Shown: positions 8,290 through 17,124, counted from the first letter of the stretch. The stretch: DNA of 64,000 bases from SAR116 cluster bacterium AG-390-L20 (GCA_003278095.1 QCHB01000002.1:1-64000), one strand, 5' to 3'. Numbers and translations are program-made. The notes: a model not told the origin generated them from the sequence alone.

Positions 8290-9750
8290 TCAATTATGTT
8301 TTGGTGGATCATATTTATCCATTATGTTATCTACTACACCATCAAAATAATCCCATGGAGTTTCTCTGTAACTATGATTTTTAATTATAAAGGAAGCTCC
8401 AGCATAAAATTTTTCATATTGTTGTTGTCTGCCTGCAAATTCTGAACCTACTACATCCCACGCCAATTTGAATAGTTTCATTCTAGAAATTGCATCCATT
8501 TGAGGGGTTTGGAAATATGTTTCAAATTCTTTTTTAAGTTTTTTATTTTTAACAACGTTTATGCTTGCAGGCATTTGAAAGACACCTCCTCCACAAAGTG
8601 TCCTTAATTCATCAATAATTGTAGTATAGTTCTCTGTGCACCAGTTAAGAGCTGCATACATCATTCTTCTGTTAAAAGTCATATGATTTTCCGGCCAATT
8701 TTCTGCAGCTTCAATTTGTCCGTGTATCATGCCGGAAAGGTTTGCTTCCAGAGAAGACATTTTTCCTAGTGTTTCTTTTACTGCGGGCACTTGATCAGCT
8801 CCAGTTGCTTTTGCAACTTTATTACATAAGCCAGTAATTAATTCCATCTTTGACCAATACCTAACGTTGGCTTGGTGATTACCATAGCAATGTGCTGGAG
8901 TTTTTATATAAATTTCTCGAGCTAAAATTGCGTCGTCCATTACAAATATTCTGTCCCAAGGCACAAGTACATTTTCACACATCACCAATACATCTGTTTC
9001 GTCCAAATTCCATGATAAAGGTGAATCAAATTGATTAGCATAGTGGGTTGAAAGAGGTTGACGCATCCATAGTGATAACCCTTTTATGTTACATGGTATT
9101 GCACATGTAATTGACTGTTTTATCTGATCTGGTGCAAGAGGGACTAAATTACCAATCCAAATTTCATTTGCAAAAACAGCACTAGTTGCAAGCATTTTCA
9201 TACCCGATATCACTACACCTTCATCATTCTCATCGATAACAGACAAAGTTGGAATTGGAAGGTTTTGCTTTTGATAAAATTTTGGATTTCTTGCAGCTTG
9301 TGGCGGAACCACAGCATAAGAAGTAAATATATCATTTGATTTAATATGATTATAGTAATTAAGTAGGTTTTTCTTAAACTTATATTTTCCAGTGTCAAAA
9401 ATATCTGGGTTTGTTGACATTCCTGTTACAAAACTTGCAACATGGTCCATAGAACGTCCCATCATTCCAGATGTTTGGTCAGCAATAATTTTATGTGCAA
9501 CAGATCTTTTTCTTAAATCATTTTTACTTTTTGCTTGTAAGAACCAGCTAGAAAAAATTTCTCCATTTTCTTCAAATGTTAATTCATTTTTATATTTATT
9601 TTGATGTTTAATATCATACAATTTAGCTACAGTTTTTGCAGCATTCTTAAATGCAGGATGAGTTGTTACATCATTAATTTTTTTATCACCAATATATACT
9701 ACTCTTCCATCTTTTAATTGATTTAAATGTTGATCTCCTGTCTTAATCAT
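8290..9750 (-). CDS. HpaB-family flavin-dependent monooxygenase (4-hydroxyphenylacetate 3-hydroxylase-like)
   Basis: At 486 residues this matches the HpaB/PvcC family, FADH2-dependent monooxygenases related in fold to acyl-CoA dehydrogenases. The family signature MMGRSMDH lies at residues 96-103 and SYAVVPPQAAR at 144-154. The FAD region WSLDETDVLVMCENVLVPWDRIF-like segment and LCGGGVFQMP near the C-terminus are also typical. As I recall the HpaB active site (Arg/Tyr/His), the Arg is kept (R99), but the Tyr position is His103 and the His position is Tyr145, so the substrate is probably not 4-hydroxyphenylacetate. The cysteines of 4-hydroxybutyryl-CoA dehydratase are absent. Such oxygenases need reduced flavin from a partner. 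No reductase gene is adjacent; the nearest flavin-reductase-like gene is at 45516-46178. It is followed by a crotonase and preceded by a cupin. Confidence 0.85.
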   Translation of the reverse strand: MIKTGDQHLNQLKDGRVVYIGDKKINDVTTHPAFKNAAKTVAKLYDIKHQNKYKNELTFEENGEIFSSWFLQAKSKNDLRKRSVAHKIIADQTSGMMGRSMDHVASFVTGMSTNPDIFDTGKYKFKKNLLNYYNHIKSNDIFTSYAVVPPQAARNPKFYQKQNLPIPTLSVIDENDEGVVISGMKMLATSAVFANEIWIGNLVPLAPDQIKQSITCAIPCNIKGLSLWMRQPLSTHYANQFDSPLSWNLDETDVLVMCENVLVPWDRIFVMDDAILAREIYIKTPAHCYGNHQANVRYWSKMELITGLCNKVAKATGADQVPAVKETLGKMSSLEANLSGMIHGQIEAAENWPENHMTFNRRMMYAALNWCTENYTTIIDELRTLCGGGVFQMPASINVVKNKKLKKEFETYFQTPQMDAISRMKLFKLAWDVVGSEFAGRQQQYEKFYAGASFIIKNHSYRETPWDYFDGVVDNIMDKYDPPKHN

Positions 9751-9768
9751 TTTTGAAATCCTTTGAAG

Positions 9769-10158
9769 TTAAAATTCTTTTGTATTTTTATAATAATGTA
9801 ACTCGAAGAGAATACAGCCATTTTCCGATTTAAATGGTCCATGATAAACACCTGGAGGTCTACATGCATAAGTAGATCCTTTGAATTGTTTACCACCACT
9901 GCCATTTTTATCATTTCCTACAATTAAGTCGCCTGTAACTAAATAGACTTCCTCCCAGTGATCATGAATAAACTGTTCAGTAGTATAGACACCTGGGTCA
10001 AATTTTAATAATCTAGATCTACTTCCTGTTTTTTTAATTTCGTCAATATCAGAGGCTAAAATTTGCTGTTTTATTCCAGATGGATACCCTGTAGGAGTAT
10101 GCCAATTTTTGTCTGATGATATTTTAGTAAACTCAATATGTGGTTTTTGTTTTAGCAT
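9769..10158 (-). CDS. Cupin-domain protein
   Basis: A single-domain cupin of about 129 residues. I prefer the ATG at 10158, preceded by an AGAGGC ribosome site, over the in-frame TTG at 10179. Metal-site residues are visible in the first cupin motif (FIHDHWEEVYLVTG, with His, His and Glu) and in PPGVYHGPF of the second. It resembles ChrR-like or small-molecule-binding cupins. It sits between the CoA ligase and the HpaB-family oxygenase with gaps of 28 and 18 bases, so it likely belongs to the same pathway, perhaps as a dioxygenase, isomerase or ligand sensor. No specific function can be assigned. Confidence 0.75.
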   Translation of the reverse strand: MLKQKPHIEFTKISSDKNWHTPTGYPSGIKQQILASDIDEIKKTGSRSRLLKFDPGVYTTEQFIHDHWEEVYLVTGDLIVGNDKNGSGGKQFKGSTYACRPPGVYHGPFKSENGCILFELHYYKNTKEF

Positions 10159-10186
10159 AACTTTGCCTCTTAGTTTCAATATTTAT

Positions 10187-11710
10187 TTATAAATCTATTT
10201 CATACTTACCTGATAACAATTTTCTTCTTAGTATCTTACCAGTTGGGGATTTAGGGATTTCTTTAACAAAAATATACTCTTTGGGCCTTTTGAAATTTGC
10301 CATTCCAGATTCTAAACAAAACTTATTTAACTCGTTATTTTCAATAGAACCTAAACGTTTTATAAATGCACAAATCTTTTGACCCCATTTTTCATCAGGA
10401 AGTCCAACAACTGCAACTTCTATTACGTTATTATTTAAAGATAATATGTTTTCTATTTCAATAGGTGAAACATTTTCTCCACCTGTAATTATCATGTCAT
10501 CAACTCTTCCAGTAACAAAAAGATCTCCATCATTATCAAAATAGCCTAAATCACTAGTAAAATACCAATTATCTATGATTGATTTTTTATCAGCATCTGG
10601 TCTTTTTAAATAACCAGTAAATGCTTCTTCAGATTGAAGAGACGCTATAATTTCACCTTCAATATTTTTACCAACAGTTTTTTCAGGATTGTTAGAGCCA
10701 ATTTCAACTATCTTAATTCTTTGATTAATTCCTGCTTTACCTGCTGATCCAGGTTTCTTGTTCGCTTTGCGATCAACTGTAAAAGTATATATTTCAGACG
10801 AGCCATAATGGTTGACAAGTTGAGAAGGATTAAAGGCATCCATAACTTTTTTAATAAGACCATTGTTCATAGGAGCTCCTGCAAAACCTAATTTTTTACA
10901 GCTTTTAACTTTGTTTTTTGAAAATTCACTATCTTCTATTAGATCATGGAAAAGGGTAGGTACTAGATATAAACAAGTTATACCAAATTTTTCTATAAGT
11001 GAAATAGCCTCTGAAGATAAGAATTTAGGCTGTGATATAAATGCTCCATTAATTAGAGACATAGAAATTAAAGATCTTATCCCCATTGTATGATAAAGAG
11101 GCATAACCCCAAGTGTCGTTTCACCTTCAATATACATGTTTTGTGCCACATGTGCTAAAGCAGAAGATCTTTCGGCAGAATGTGTTCTTGGGACTCCTTT
11201 AGGCTTACCGGTAGTCCCAGATGTATATAAAATTACAGAGATACTATCATTTTTTGCAGAAGGATAATTTTCACTTTTACCATTTTGTATTAAGTCATAG
11301 ATATTTATAATTTTATTATTTTTATTACCAACAAAAATTTTAATAATTGATTGTGCATTTTTTGATTTACTTGTTTCATATAGACTTTCATCTTGGTAAA
11401 TAATACATTTTGCTTCCGAATTCGTTATACAGAAATCAATTTCTTCAGTTTTCATTCGCCAATTTAAAGGAACTAATATTAAGTCATTTAACTGACAAGC
11501 CCAGTGAATAGTTGCTGCTTCAAAACTGTTTTGAAGTAATGTAATTACTTTATCTTTCTTCTTTAATCCCAAATGTTTTAAAGCACCAGCTAATTTGTCT
11601 ATTTTAGAAAACCACTCTAGATAAGTATGTTTAAAATTATTACCTGCAATTGCAGTTGCTTTTGGATTTCTTTCAGTTGATGCTAAAAAAGATGATCCTA
11701 GATCAAGCAT
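10187..11710 (-). CDS. AMP-forming acyl-CoA ligase (HmfD-like candidate)
   Basis: This 507-residue ANL-superfamily ligase activates a carboxylic acid to its CoA thioester. Motifs are VILYTSGTTGKPKGVPRTHS (A3), VNHYGSSEIY (A5), YFTSDLGYFDNDGDLFVTGR (A7/A8), MIITGGENVSPIEIE and the C-terminal lysine motif PKSPTGKILRRKLL. It overlaps the 2Fe-2S subunit gene at its start by 8 bases, so the two are cotranslated. Because benzoate-CoA ligase is already present nearby, this one should serve a different acid imported by the Liv-type transporter encoded just upstream. 2-Furoate is the candidate suggested by the neighbouring Mo enzyme and crotonase. Confidence 0.85.
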   Translation of the reverse strand: MLDLGSSFLASTERNPKATAIAGNNFKHTYLEWFSKIDKLAGALKHLGLKKKDKVITLLQNSFEAATIHWACQLNDLILVPLNWRMKTEEIDFCITNSEAKCIIYQDESLYETSKSKNAQSIIKIFVGNKNNKIINIYDLIQNGKSENYPSAKNDSISVILYTSGTTGKPKGVPRTHSAERSSALAHVAQNMYIEGETTLGVMPLYHTMGIRSLISMSLINGAFISQPKFLSSEAISLIEKFGITCLYLVPTLFHDLIEDSEFSKNKVKSCKKLGFAGAPMNNGLIKKVMDAFNPSQLVNHYGSSEIYTFTVDRKANKKPGSAGKAGINQRIKIVEIGSNNPEKTVGKNIEGEIIASLQSEEAFTGYLKRPDADKKSIIDNWYFTSDLGYFDNDGDLFVTGRVDDMIITGGENVSPIEIENILSLNNNVIEVAVVGLPDEKWGQKICAFIKRLGSIENNELNKFCLESGMANFKRPKEYIFVKEIPKSPTGKILRRKLLSGKYEIDL

Positions 11711-12212
11711 CTTTAAGCCTGTTCTTTTTATTCTCTATCACTTCTTTAACAGCATTTACAATACCAACATATCCAGTACATCGACAAATATTTCCACTTA
11801 AGATTTCTCTAATATTATTTTCATTGATTTCTTTAGGTGCAGTTTTCAAAAAAGCTGAAATTGTTATAAGAAAACCAGGGGTACAAAATCCACATTGTAA
11901 AGCATGATGTTTCTTGAATGCTTTGCGTAAATGGATAAAATCTTCATCAGTTGATAATCCTTCTACAGTAACTAAGTTGTGCCCATTAAGTTGTGAGGCA
12001 AACATTAAACATGACCTGATAGGTTCTCCATCTAACAAAACTGTACAGGCACCACAAATTCCATGTTCACAACCAACATGTGTTCCCGTTTCTCCAACAG
12101 TATGTCTTATAAAGTCACTTAATAAAGTACGATTATTTGTTTCAGTTGAAACATTTTTTCCATTTAAATTAAATTCTACATTTAATTTTGAATTTGACTT
12201 GTATAAAGGCAT
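11703..12212 (-). CDS. 2Fe-2S (small) subunit of molybdenum hydroxylase, HmfC/CoxS-like
   Basis: A 169-residue electron-transfer subunit. The N-terminal plant-type 2Fe-2S cluster is bound by Cys48, 53, 56 and 68 (HVGCEHGICGACTVLL...SCLM). The C-terminal all-helical cluster is bound by Cys107, 110, 143 and 145 (LQCGFCTPGF, GNICRCTGY). It completes the three-subunit enzyme whose Mo and FAD subunits lie 4-8 kb downstream in the same run, separated from them by ligase, cupin, monooxygenase and crotonase genes. A GAGGAAAT ribosome site precedes the ATG. Confidence 0.9.
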   Translation of the reverse strand: MPLYKSNSKLNVEFNLNGKNVSTETNNRTLLSDFIRHTVGETGTHVGCEHGICGACTVLLDGEPIRSCLMFASQLNGHNLVTVEGLSTDEDFIHLRKAFKKHHALQCGFCTPGFLITISAFLKTAPKEINENNIREILSGNICRCTGYVGIVNAVKEVIENKKNRLKDA

Positions 12213-12279
12213 GATATTTCCTCATTATTGTATAAAGAGTAAAATAATGACAATTATTAGCAATATATTTTTTAGAATT

Positions 12280-12918
12280 TTAGTTTATTTGACCACGTTC
12301 AATTACAAAAGATTTATCTAGCATTCCTTTGTAATGTCCTGCATTACTTTCTGCAATAAGGGTAGTAACACCTTCTTTTTTTAAATCGTTTAATATATCA
12401 ATTATTCTTTTAGCTAAGGCAGGAGCAATTCCTTCCGATGGTTCATCTAATAGCAATAACTTGCTCCCAACCATTAGAGCTCTAGATAATGCTATAAGCT
12501 TTTGTTGACCACCTGAAAGACTTGTTGAAGGTCGATCTTTTAGCTCTAATGCCTCTGGAATAATTTTATAAATCCATTCCAATCTCATTTTCCAATCCAA
12601 AATATTTGTAGCCCAAACTGGTGTTAAAATATTTTCCTCTGCTGACATAGATGGTATCAACTTTCTGTCTTCAGGCATGTATCCAATAGAAAGGTAGGCT
12701 CTTTTTTGAGAAGGAAGTTTTATTAAATTATTCTCTTCAAATATTAACTCACCAGATTTAGTAGGAAGTATGCCCATAATTGCCCTTAATAAGGTTGTCT
12801 TACCCGCACCATTTCTACCAATTAAACCAACCATTTGACCTTTTTGTAACTCTAAAGATACATCTTTTAGAATTTCAATTAATCCAATATTTACATTTAT
12901 ATTATTAATTTTTAACAT
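12280..12918 (-). CDS. livF: Branched-chain-type ABC transporter ATP-binding protein
   Basis: This 212-residue ATPase (a little short for LivF, which is usually near 235) has Walker A GRNGAGKTTLLRAI, the signature SLSGGQQKLIALSRALM and Walker B LLLLDEPSEGIAP. The H-loop position reads IAESN, where the usual His is not seen. It is the second ATPase of a complete Liv/HAAT-type importer. It follows livG by 26 bases and precedes the catabolic genes by 67 bases in the same direction, so the transporter probably imports the acid degraded by the downstream enzymes. Confidence 0.9.
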   Translation of the reverse strand: MLKINNINVNIGLIEILKDVSLELQKGQMVGLIGRNGAGKTTLLRAIMGILPTKSGELIFEENNLIKLPSQKRAYLSIGYMPEDRKLIPSMSAEENILTPVWATNILDWKMRLEWIYKIIPEALELKDRPSTSLSGGQQKLIALSRALMVGSKLLLLDEPSEGIAPALAKRIIDILNDLKKEGVTTLIAESNAGHYKGMLDKSFVIERGQIN

Positions 12919-12944
12919 AATTAAAATCCCAGAATCGTATCCTT

Positions 12945-13694
12945 TTAATGTCCTAAAACGTATTCAATAACCTTTTTATCTGATAATGCTTCCTTCGGAG
13001 GTGCATCACATATAATTTCTCCTTGATAAAAAGCAATAACGCGATCTACATATCTTTCAACAATTTCCATATCATGTTCAACAAATAGTACAGAAGTTTC
13101 AGTTTGTTTTAAGGCTGCAATTACGATATCCATAATCCCAAACTTTTCTTCAACAGAGACACCTGAAGTTGGTTCGTCTAGTAATATGACTTTAGGATTT
13201 CCAACAACAGCCATGGCAATATCTAATAATTTTCTTATACCCTGAGATAGTGTACTAACGATATTGTTACTTTGATCCATAATTTTATATAATTCTAAAA
13301 TTTTATCACATTCTTTAGAAATTTCTTCATCAGCTATTGGATCTAACAGTGCTTTTCCACTTTTCTTTGATAGAGACATGGCTATCATTAGATTCTGCTT
13401 AACTGACATTGTCATAAAAACTTGACTTATTTGAAATGACCTACATAAGCCAATATGAGTTGCGTTTCTGGGCTCTATTCCTGTTATATCTTCTCCTAAA
13501 AACTCTATTTTACCACTAGTAGGTTTCAAATAACCTGTGATCATATTTACAAAAACAGTCTTACCCGCACCATTTGCACCAATTATACCTACAATCTCAC
13601 CTTGATTAATTGAAACATTAATATCTTTAGCAGCAACAATTCCAGAAAAAGATTTGTTTAAGTCAGAAGCTTTTAAAACTGTATCATTTAACAT
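12945..13694 (-). CDS. livG: Branched-chain-type ABC transporter ATP-binding protein
   Basis: A LivG-type ATPase of about 249 residues. Walker A is GANGAGKTVFVNMI, the signature region is TLSQGIRKLLDIAMA, Walker B is VILLDEPTSGVS and the H-loop is VEHDME. I chose ATG 13694 because it is preceded by a GGAAAG stretch and matches usual family starts. An in-frame ATG at 13709 gives five more residues without a ribosome site. The gene overlaps the end of livM by 11 bases. Confidence 0.9.
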   Translation of the reverse strand: MLNDTVLKASDLNKSFSGIVAAKDINVSINQGEIVGIIGANGAGKTVFVNMITGYLKPTSGKIEFLGEDITGIEPRNATHIGLCRSFQISQVFMTMSVKQNLMIAMSLSKKSGKALLDPIADEEISKECDKILELYKIMDQSNNIVSTLSQGIRKLLDIAMAVVGNPKVILLDEPTSGVSVEEKFGIMDIVIAALKQTETSVLFVEHDMEIVERYVDRVIAFYQGEIICDAPPKEALSDKKVIEYVLGH

Positions 13695-14646
13695 TTTTTT
13701 TCTTTCCATAATTGAAAACTTTTTCTATGACGGACCATATACCCCCTGGAAAAAAGAAAATGATTGCAAGCAATGTACCTCCCACAATAGCAGCCCAAGC
13801 TTGTGGTGCCCATTCAAAAGCATAAGTTCTTATAAATTCAAATATAATAGCACCTATAAATGGGGCTAGAATGTTTCCCCATCCAGACATAATTGTAATA
13901 AATACTAACTCACCAGAAACATTCCAATTAACCATGGAATCAGGGTCAACTTGACCTAAGCTTGCTGCCATAAGCCCACCAGCACCACCTGCCAAACAGG
14001 CTGACATTACATATTTAATATGTATCGCTTTTTGGACAGAATAACCTAAGTATTCAACTCTTATTTCGTTATCTTGAATGGCAGTAGTTAGATGTCCTAG
14101 AGTTGATCTTAGATACGCTTGTATAGAAATTGCAGCACAGATAACAAAAAATGTAATTAAATAAAAGAGGTATTGCCTAGTTAATTCCATCCCTAAAAGT
14201 GTTGATGGAGAAATTGACATGCCGTCCGTAGATCCAAGAAATTCAGCTTTTGCTAACAAACCATACAAAACCATAGAAAAAGCAAGAGACAACATCGCAA
14301 AGAATATTTCTCTATATTTTCTTAAAATAAATCCAAGACAAAAACCTAATAGGCCTGCAGCAATTACAGCAATTGCAAATCGTAGTAAAATGTCAGTGAT
14401 ACCAAAATATTTTTGACATAACGCTACCGCATATGCTCCAAAGCCGTAATAGAGTGCATGTCCAAAAGAAACTAAGTTTGTTCTCCATAATAACATAAGA
14501 CCTAAAATTGCCAATCCTCTGGATAAACCATACATAAAGTTGTTTTGCATCCAGTCAGGAAGAACTAAAGAAGACAAAACACACAAAACTACCATAAATG
14601 TGATTAAGATTCTTACACTTGTATCTTTAAAAATACCTGTAAACAT
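13684..14646 (-). CDS. livM: Branched-chain-type ABC transporter permease
   Basis: This 320-residue integral membrane protein has about nine or ten hydrophobic segments starting at residue 11. The family hallmark segment is MVNWNVSGELVFITIMSGWG-like, with GNILAPFIGA. It pairs with LivH to form the pore of an importer for amino acids or, in this subgroup, aromatic and other carboxylates. Start and stop are coupled: the livH stop TAA and livM ATG share a base at 14646. Confidence 0.9.
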   Translation of the reverse strand: MFTGIFKDTSVRILITFMVVLCVLSSLVLPDWMQNNFMYGLSRGLAILGLMLLWRTNLVSFGHALYYGFGAYAVALCQKYFGITDILLRFAIAVIAAGLLGFCLGFILRKYREIFFAMLSLAFSMVLYGLLAKAEFLGSTDGMSISPSTLLGMELTRQYLFYLITFFVICAAISIQAYLRSTLGHLTTAIQDNEIRVEYLGYSVQKAIHIKYVMSACLAGGAGGLMAASLGQVDPDSMVNWNVSGELVFITIMSGWGNILAPFIGAIIFEFIRTYAFEWAPQAWAAIVGGTLLAIIFFFPGGIWSVIEKVFNYGKKKNVK

Positions 14647-15542
14647 TAAATTTTCCTTGGTTTTGGTGGTGCAAACAATCCCTCTGGACGAATAATTAAA
14701 ACAATCGCCATAACAGCAAAAACAACAAAAAGTTCTAATATAGGAGCTTGATGAACTGCAAAAGCTCTTAATATACCAACAATTAAAGAACCTATTAGAG
14801 CACCTGGAATAGACCCCATGCCTCCGATAACCACCACCGCAAAGCTTAAGACTACTAGATCAATAGCAAAACCAGGAGATACAGATGTTGTTGGTGCTAC
14901 ATAAGCACCCCCTAAAGCACCTAAAATAGCGCCACCAATGAAAGTAACAACATATACTTTAGTTACATCAATACCCATTGCCACACTTATTTCTCTGTCA
15001 TATATAACTGATTGAAGTAGCTTCCCCCATTTTGTTTTTGTCAGACCATACCAACATGCAAATGCAACTATTGAAGCAAGAAGTATAAGAGTAAGTTGAT
15101 AAACACCTCTGTTTAATCCGACAATGTCAACCCAACCAAGCATCATTGCAGGTTGGTAGGGAAGATAAGGGTCAACTCCAAAAGTAATAATAATTAAATC
15201 TTCAAAAATTAAAAAAACACCAAATGTCGCTAAGACTATTAGATGTATATCTTGATTATACATTTTTCGAAGTATAAATCTTTCAATTACGTATCCTAGA
15301 ACTACACCAACTAAAATCGCGGAAATTAAAATGGCTGGCAAGAAAAGAGCCTCTGATAATTCATTGTCTGTAATAAATCCAATAGCAAAAGCTGCTGTGT
15401 ATGCCCCCCACGCATAAAAACTTCCGTGAGCAACATTTAAGATTTTCATTACTCCAAAAATAATAGTAAGGCCTAAGCTCACTATAAAAAGATATGAGGC
15501 ATAGGTTAGACCATCTAATAAAACGGTTGCCCAAAATTGCAT
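14646..15542 (-). CDS. livH: Branched-chain-type ABC transporter permease
   Basis: A LivH-type permease of about 298 residues with eight or so membrane spans. Characteristic segments are LNVAHGSFYAWGAY and VVVIGGMGSIPGALIGSL. I chose the ATG at 15542, which has GGAG seven bases upstream. The open frame extends to a TTG at 15563, but that codon sits against a hairpin and has no ribosome site. The gene is separated from livK by a strong hairpin (15565-15596) that may lower its expression relative to the binding protein. Confidence 0.9.
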   Translation of the reverse strand: MQFWATVLLDGLTYASYLFIVSLGLTIIFGVMKILNVAHGSFYAWGAYTAAFAIGFITDNELSEALFLPAILISAILVGVVLGYVIERFILRKMYNQDIHLIVLATFGVFLIFEDLIIITFGVDPYLPYQPAMMLGWVDIVGLNRGVYQLTLILLASIVAFACWYGLTKTKWGKLLQSVIYDREISVAMGIDVTKVYVVTFIGGAILGALGGAYVAPTTSVSPGFAIDLVVLSFAVVVIGGMGSIPGALIGSLIVGILRAFAVHQAPILELFVVFAVMAIVLIIRPEGLFAPPKPRKI

Positions 15543-15564
15543 TTTAAAACTCCAAAACGGCAAT

Positions 15565-15596
15565 AAAAAAGGATGCTTAAATTAGCATCCTTTTTT
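15565..15596 (-). terminator. Hairpin with T-run between livK and livH (partial terminator or mRNA stabiliser)
   Basis: A perfect inverted repeat: A6-GGATGCT, a six-base loop, then AGCATCC-T6. It lies entirely in the gap between the livK stop and the livH start. Read on the minus strand it has the shape of a Rho-independent terminator with a U-tract. Because the permease and ATPase genes follow directly in the same direction, partial termination or protection of the livK 3' end is likely. Either would give more binding protein than permease, as is known for several ABC operons. Confidence 0.75.
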
Positions 15597-15603
15597 ATAA
15601 AAT

Positions 15604-16920
15604 TTATTTACACTTTGCTCCAGGCATTCCAGCATTTATCCAGTCTTCGGATTTAGTTCCTGCAGGAGGATAGATACACTCAGGACCATACATTTTTACT
15701 TTTTCAGCTCCAGGTGTTTTACCTTTCTTGTTATATTTAGTAAGTCCGTAGCCGACAGAGTGAACTGCTTGATGACCGCCACCTCTAGCCATAGAAATTG
15801 TCTCTGTAAAAGATTTAAATTTTATATTCTTCATAGCAGCAATCACTTGATCTTGTGTAGGAAACTTACCTGCTTTTTTCATAGCTTTGTCCATAGCAAA
15901 TTTATAAGCTAATATTGATCTAGCATATTGGTATGATGGGCCTAAAGGAAGTGCGTTAAATCTTTTTTTGTATTCACCAATGAACCACAAGTTAAGAGGG
16001 TCTTTGTTATCTCTAGCTAGAAGTCCAACATTACCTCGTGTTCCCATTACAATACCATCAGGAAATTTTTTACCTAGGGCGTCAACAGCAGAACCACCAA
16101 CTGATGACACAAAGATTTTCTTTTGGAAAAAACCTCTAACCATAGCTTGCAATGTAAATGCTTCTATATCTCCATTCCAGAAACTTGAGTGAACAACTTT
16201 TGCTTTATCAAGTGATAATGCAGAAATTTCAGTACCATATTGACCAACAAAAAGTTTTGGAAATTGAGGCTTGTCAGATCCTTTACTATCTGGCGACATT
16301 TGTTTCATACCTAATTCAAAAAACTTGTATGAATCTTGTCCCCAAGCGTAGTTCTGATTAATACCAGTATAATTTTTTTCATTTGGGTACATGTCAACTA
16401 TGTATCTAGCTGCAGCTAAACTGTCACCAACAGCATTTGCTTGAGTTCTAAAAACATGACTTCTTAATTTTTCTTCATATAGTCTTGGAGTTCCACATGT
16501 TGAGAACACTGTTAACATTTTTAATTCATCAGCAATAGGGCCGATTGCCATACAGTTTCCAGAAGAAATATAGCCAATCATTGCATCTACTTTTTGCTTT
16601 TCTACAAAATCTCTAAATAGACCAACTTGTTTAGTACCACCTCCAGATTCATCACTGAAAACAGGGTTCATTTTAGCCCCTGCGAATCCTTGAGTATTAT
16701 AAGGCGCTGGCATTGTTCCATTATTAATTGCGTCAATAACAATTTGTGCACCTTGTTTTGCAGGAACACCAAAAACACCAGCTGCGGGTCCAGTTAAAAA
16801 AGAGACAACACCAACTTTAACAGTATCTTTAGCCATAGCTGCTCCTGCAAACAAGCAAGAAGCAACAAGCATTGATGCTGATGCTATCTTAGTGGTTTTG
16901 TTAAATATTTTGATTTCCAT
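15604..16920 (-). CDS. ABC transporter substrate-binding protein (Liv/HAAT type)
   Basis: This 438-residue periplasmic binding protein has a Sec signal peptide (MEIKIFNKTTKIASASMLVA then CLFAGAAMA, cleavage near residue 30) and the type I periplasmic-binding core VKVGVVSFLTGPAAGVFGVP. ISSGNCMAIGPIADEL and EKLRSHVFRTQANAVGD are also typical. It belongs to the subgroup of Liv-type receptors that bind aromatic or other organic acids as often as amino acids. GGGAGG lies directly upstream of the ATG. It is the first gene of the long minus-strand run that ends in the box genes, so it should deliver the substrate of one of those pathways. Confidence 0.9.
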   Translation of the reverse strand: MEIKIFNKTTKIASASMLVASCLFAGAAMAKDTVKVGVVSFLTGPAAGVFGVPAKQGAQIVIDAINNGTMPAPYNTQGFAGAKMNPVFSDESGGGTKQVGLFRDFVEKQKVDAMIGYISSGNCMAIGPIADELKMLTVFSTCGTPRLYEEKLRSHVFRTQANAVGDSLAAARYIVDMYPNEKNYTGINQNYAWGQDSYKFFELGMKQMSPDSKGSDKPQFPKLFVGQYGTEISALSLDKAKVVHSSFWNGDIEAFTLQAMVRGFFQKKIFVSSVGGSAVDALGKKFPDGIVMGTRGNVGLLARDNKDPLNLWFIGEYKKRFNALPLGPSYQYARSILAYKFAMDKAMKKAGKFPTQDQVIAAMKNIKFKSFTETISMARGGGHQAVHSVGYGLTKYNKKGKTPGAEKVKMYGPECIYPPAGTKSEDWINAGMPGAKCK

Positions 16921-16948
16921 AAATACCTCCCATCAAAAAAAAAATAAC

Positions 16949-16963
16949 AGTTTAATATAAACT
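16949..16963. promoter_or_regulatory. Dyad AGTTTA-ATA-TAAACT upstream of livK, candidate operator
   Basis: A perfect 6-3-6 inverted repeat lies 29-43 bases upstream of the livK ATG, within the 204-base gap between benE and livK. The dyad includes TATATT/AATATA-like bases usable as a -10 element. A second short repeat (TTTCCA-A7-TGGAAA, 16983-17001) lies further upstream. The position fits operator control of the catabolic operon, but no regulator gene is present in the window and AT-rich dyads arise by chance. Confidence 0.35.
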
Positions 16964-17124
16964 AAGATTTATCATTGGGTCATTTCCAAAAAAAATGGAA
17001 AATCTATATCAATTTAATATTTCCCCAAAGTAATTAAATAAAATTGAACACAGCAATATTGTTAAATCAAGTTATATTTTCTAGTATCAATTAACACATT
17101 AAGTATTGTTTATTAAGAAAGCAA

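Noticed and set aside
8290-9750. 4-hydroxybutyryl-CoA dehydratase
   Set aside because: The cluster-binding cysteines and their spacing are absent; the protein fits the oxygenase branch of the family.
16983-17001. TTTCCA-A7-TGGAAA repeat as a terminator of benE or livK
   Set aside because: Only 6 bp of stem with an A/T loop and no T-run in a useful place; it is not convincing as a terminator.
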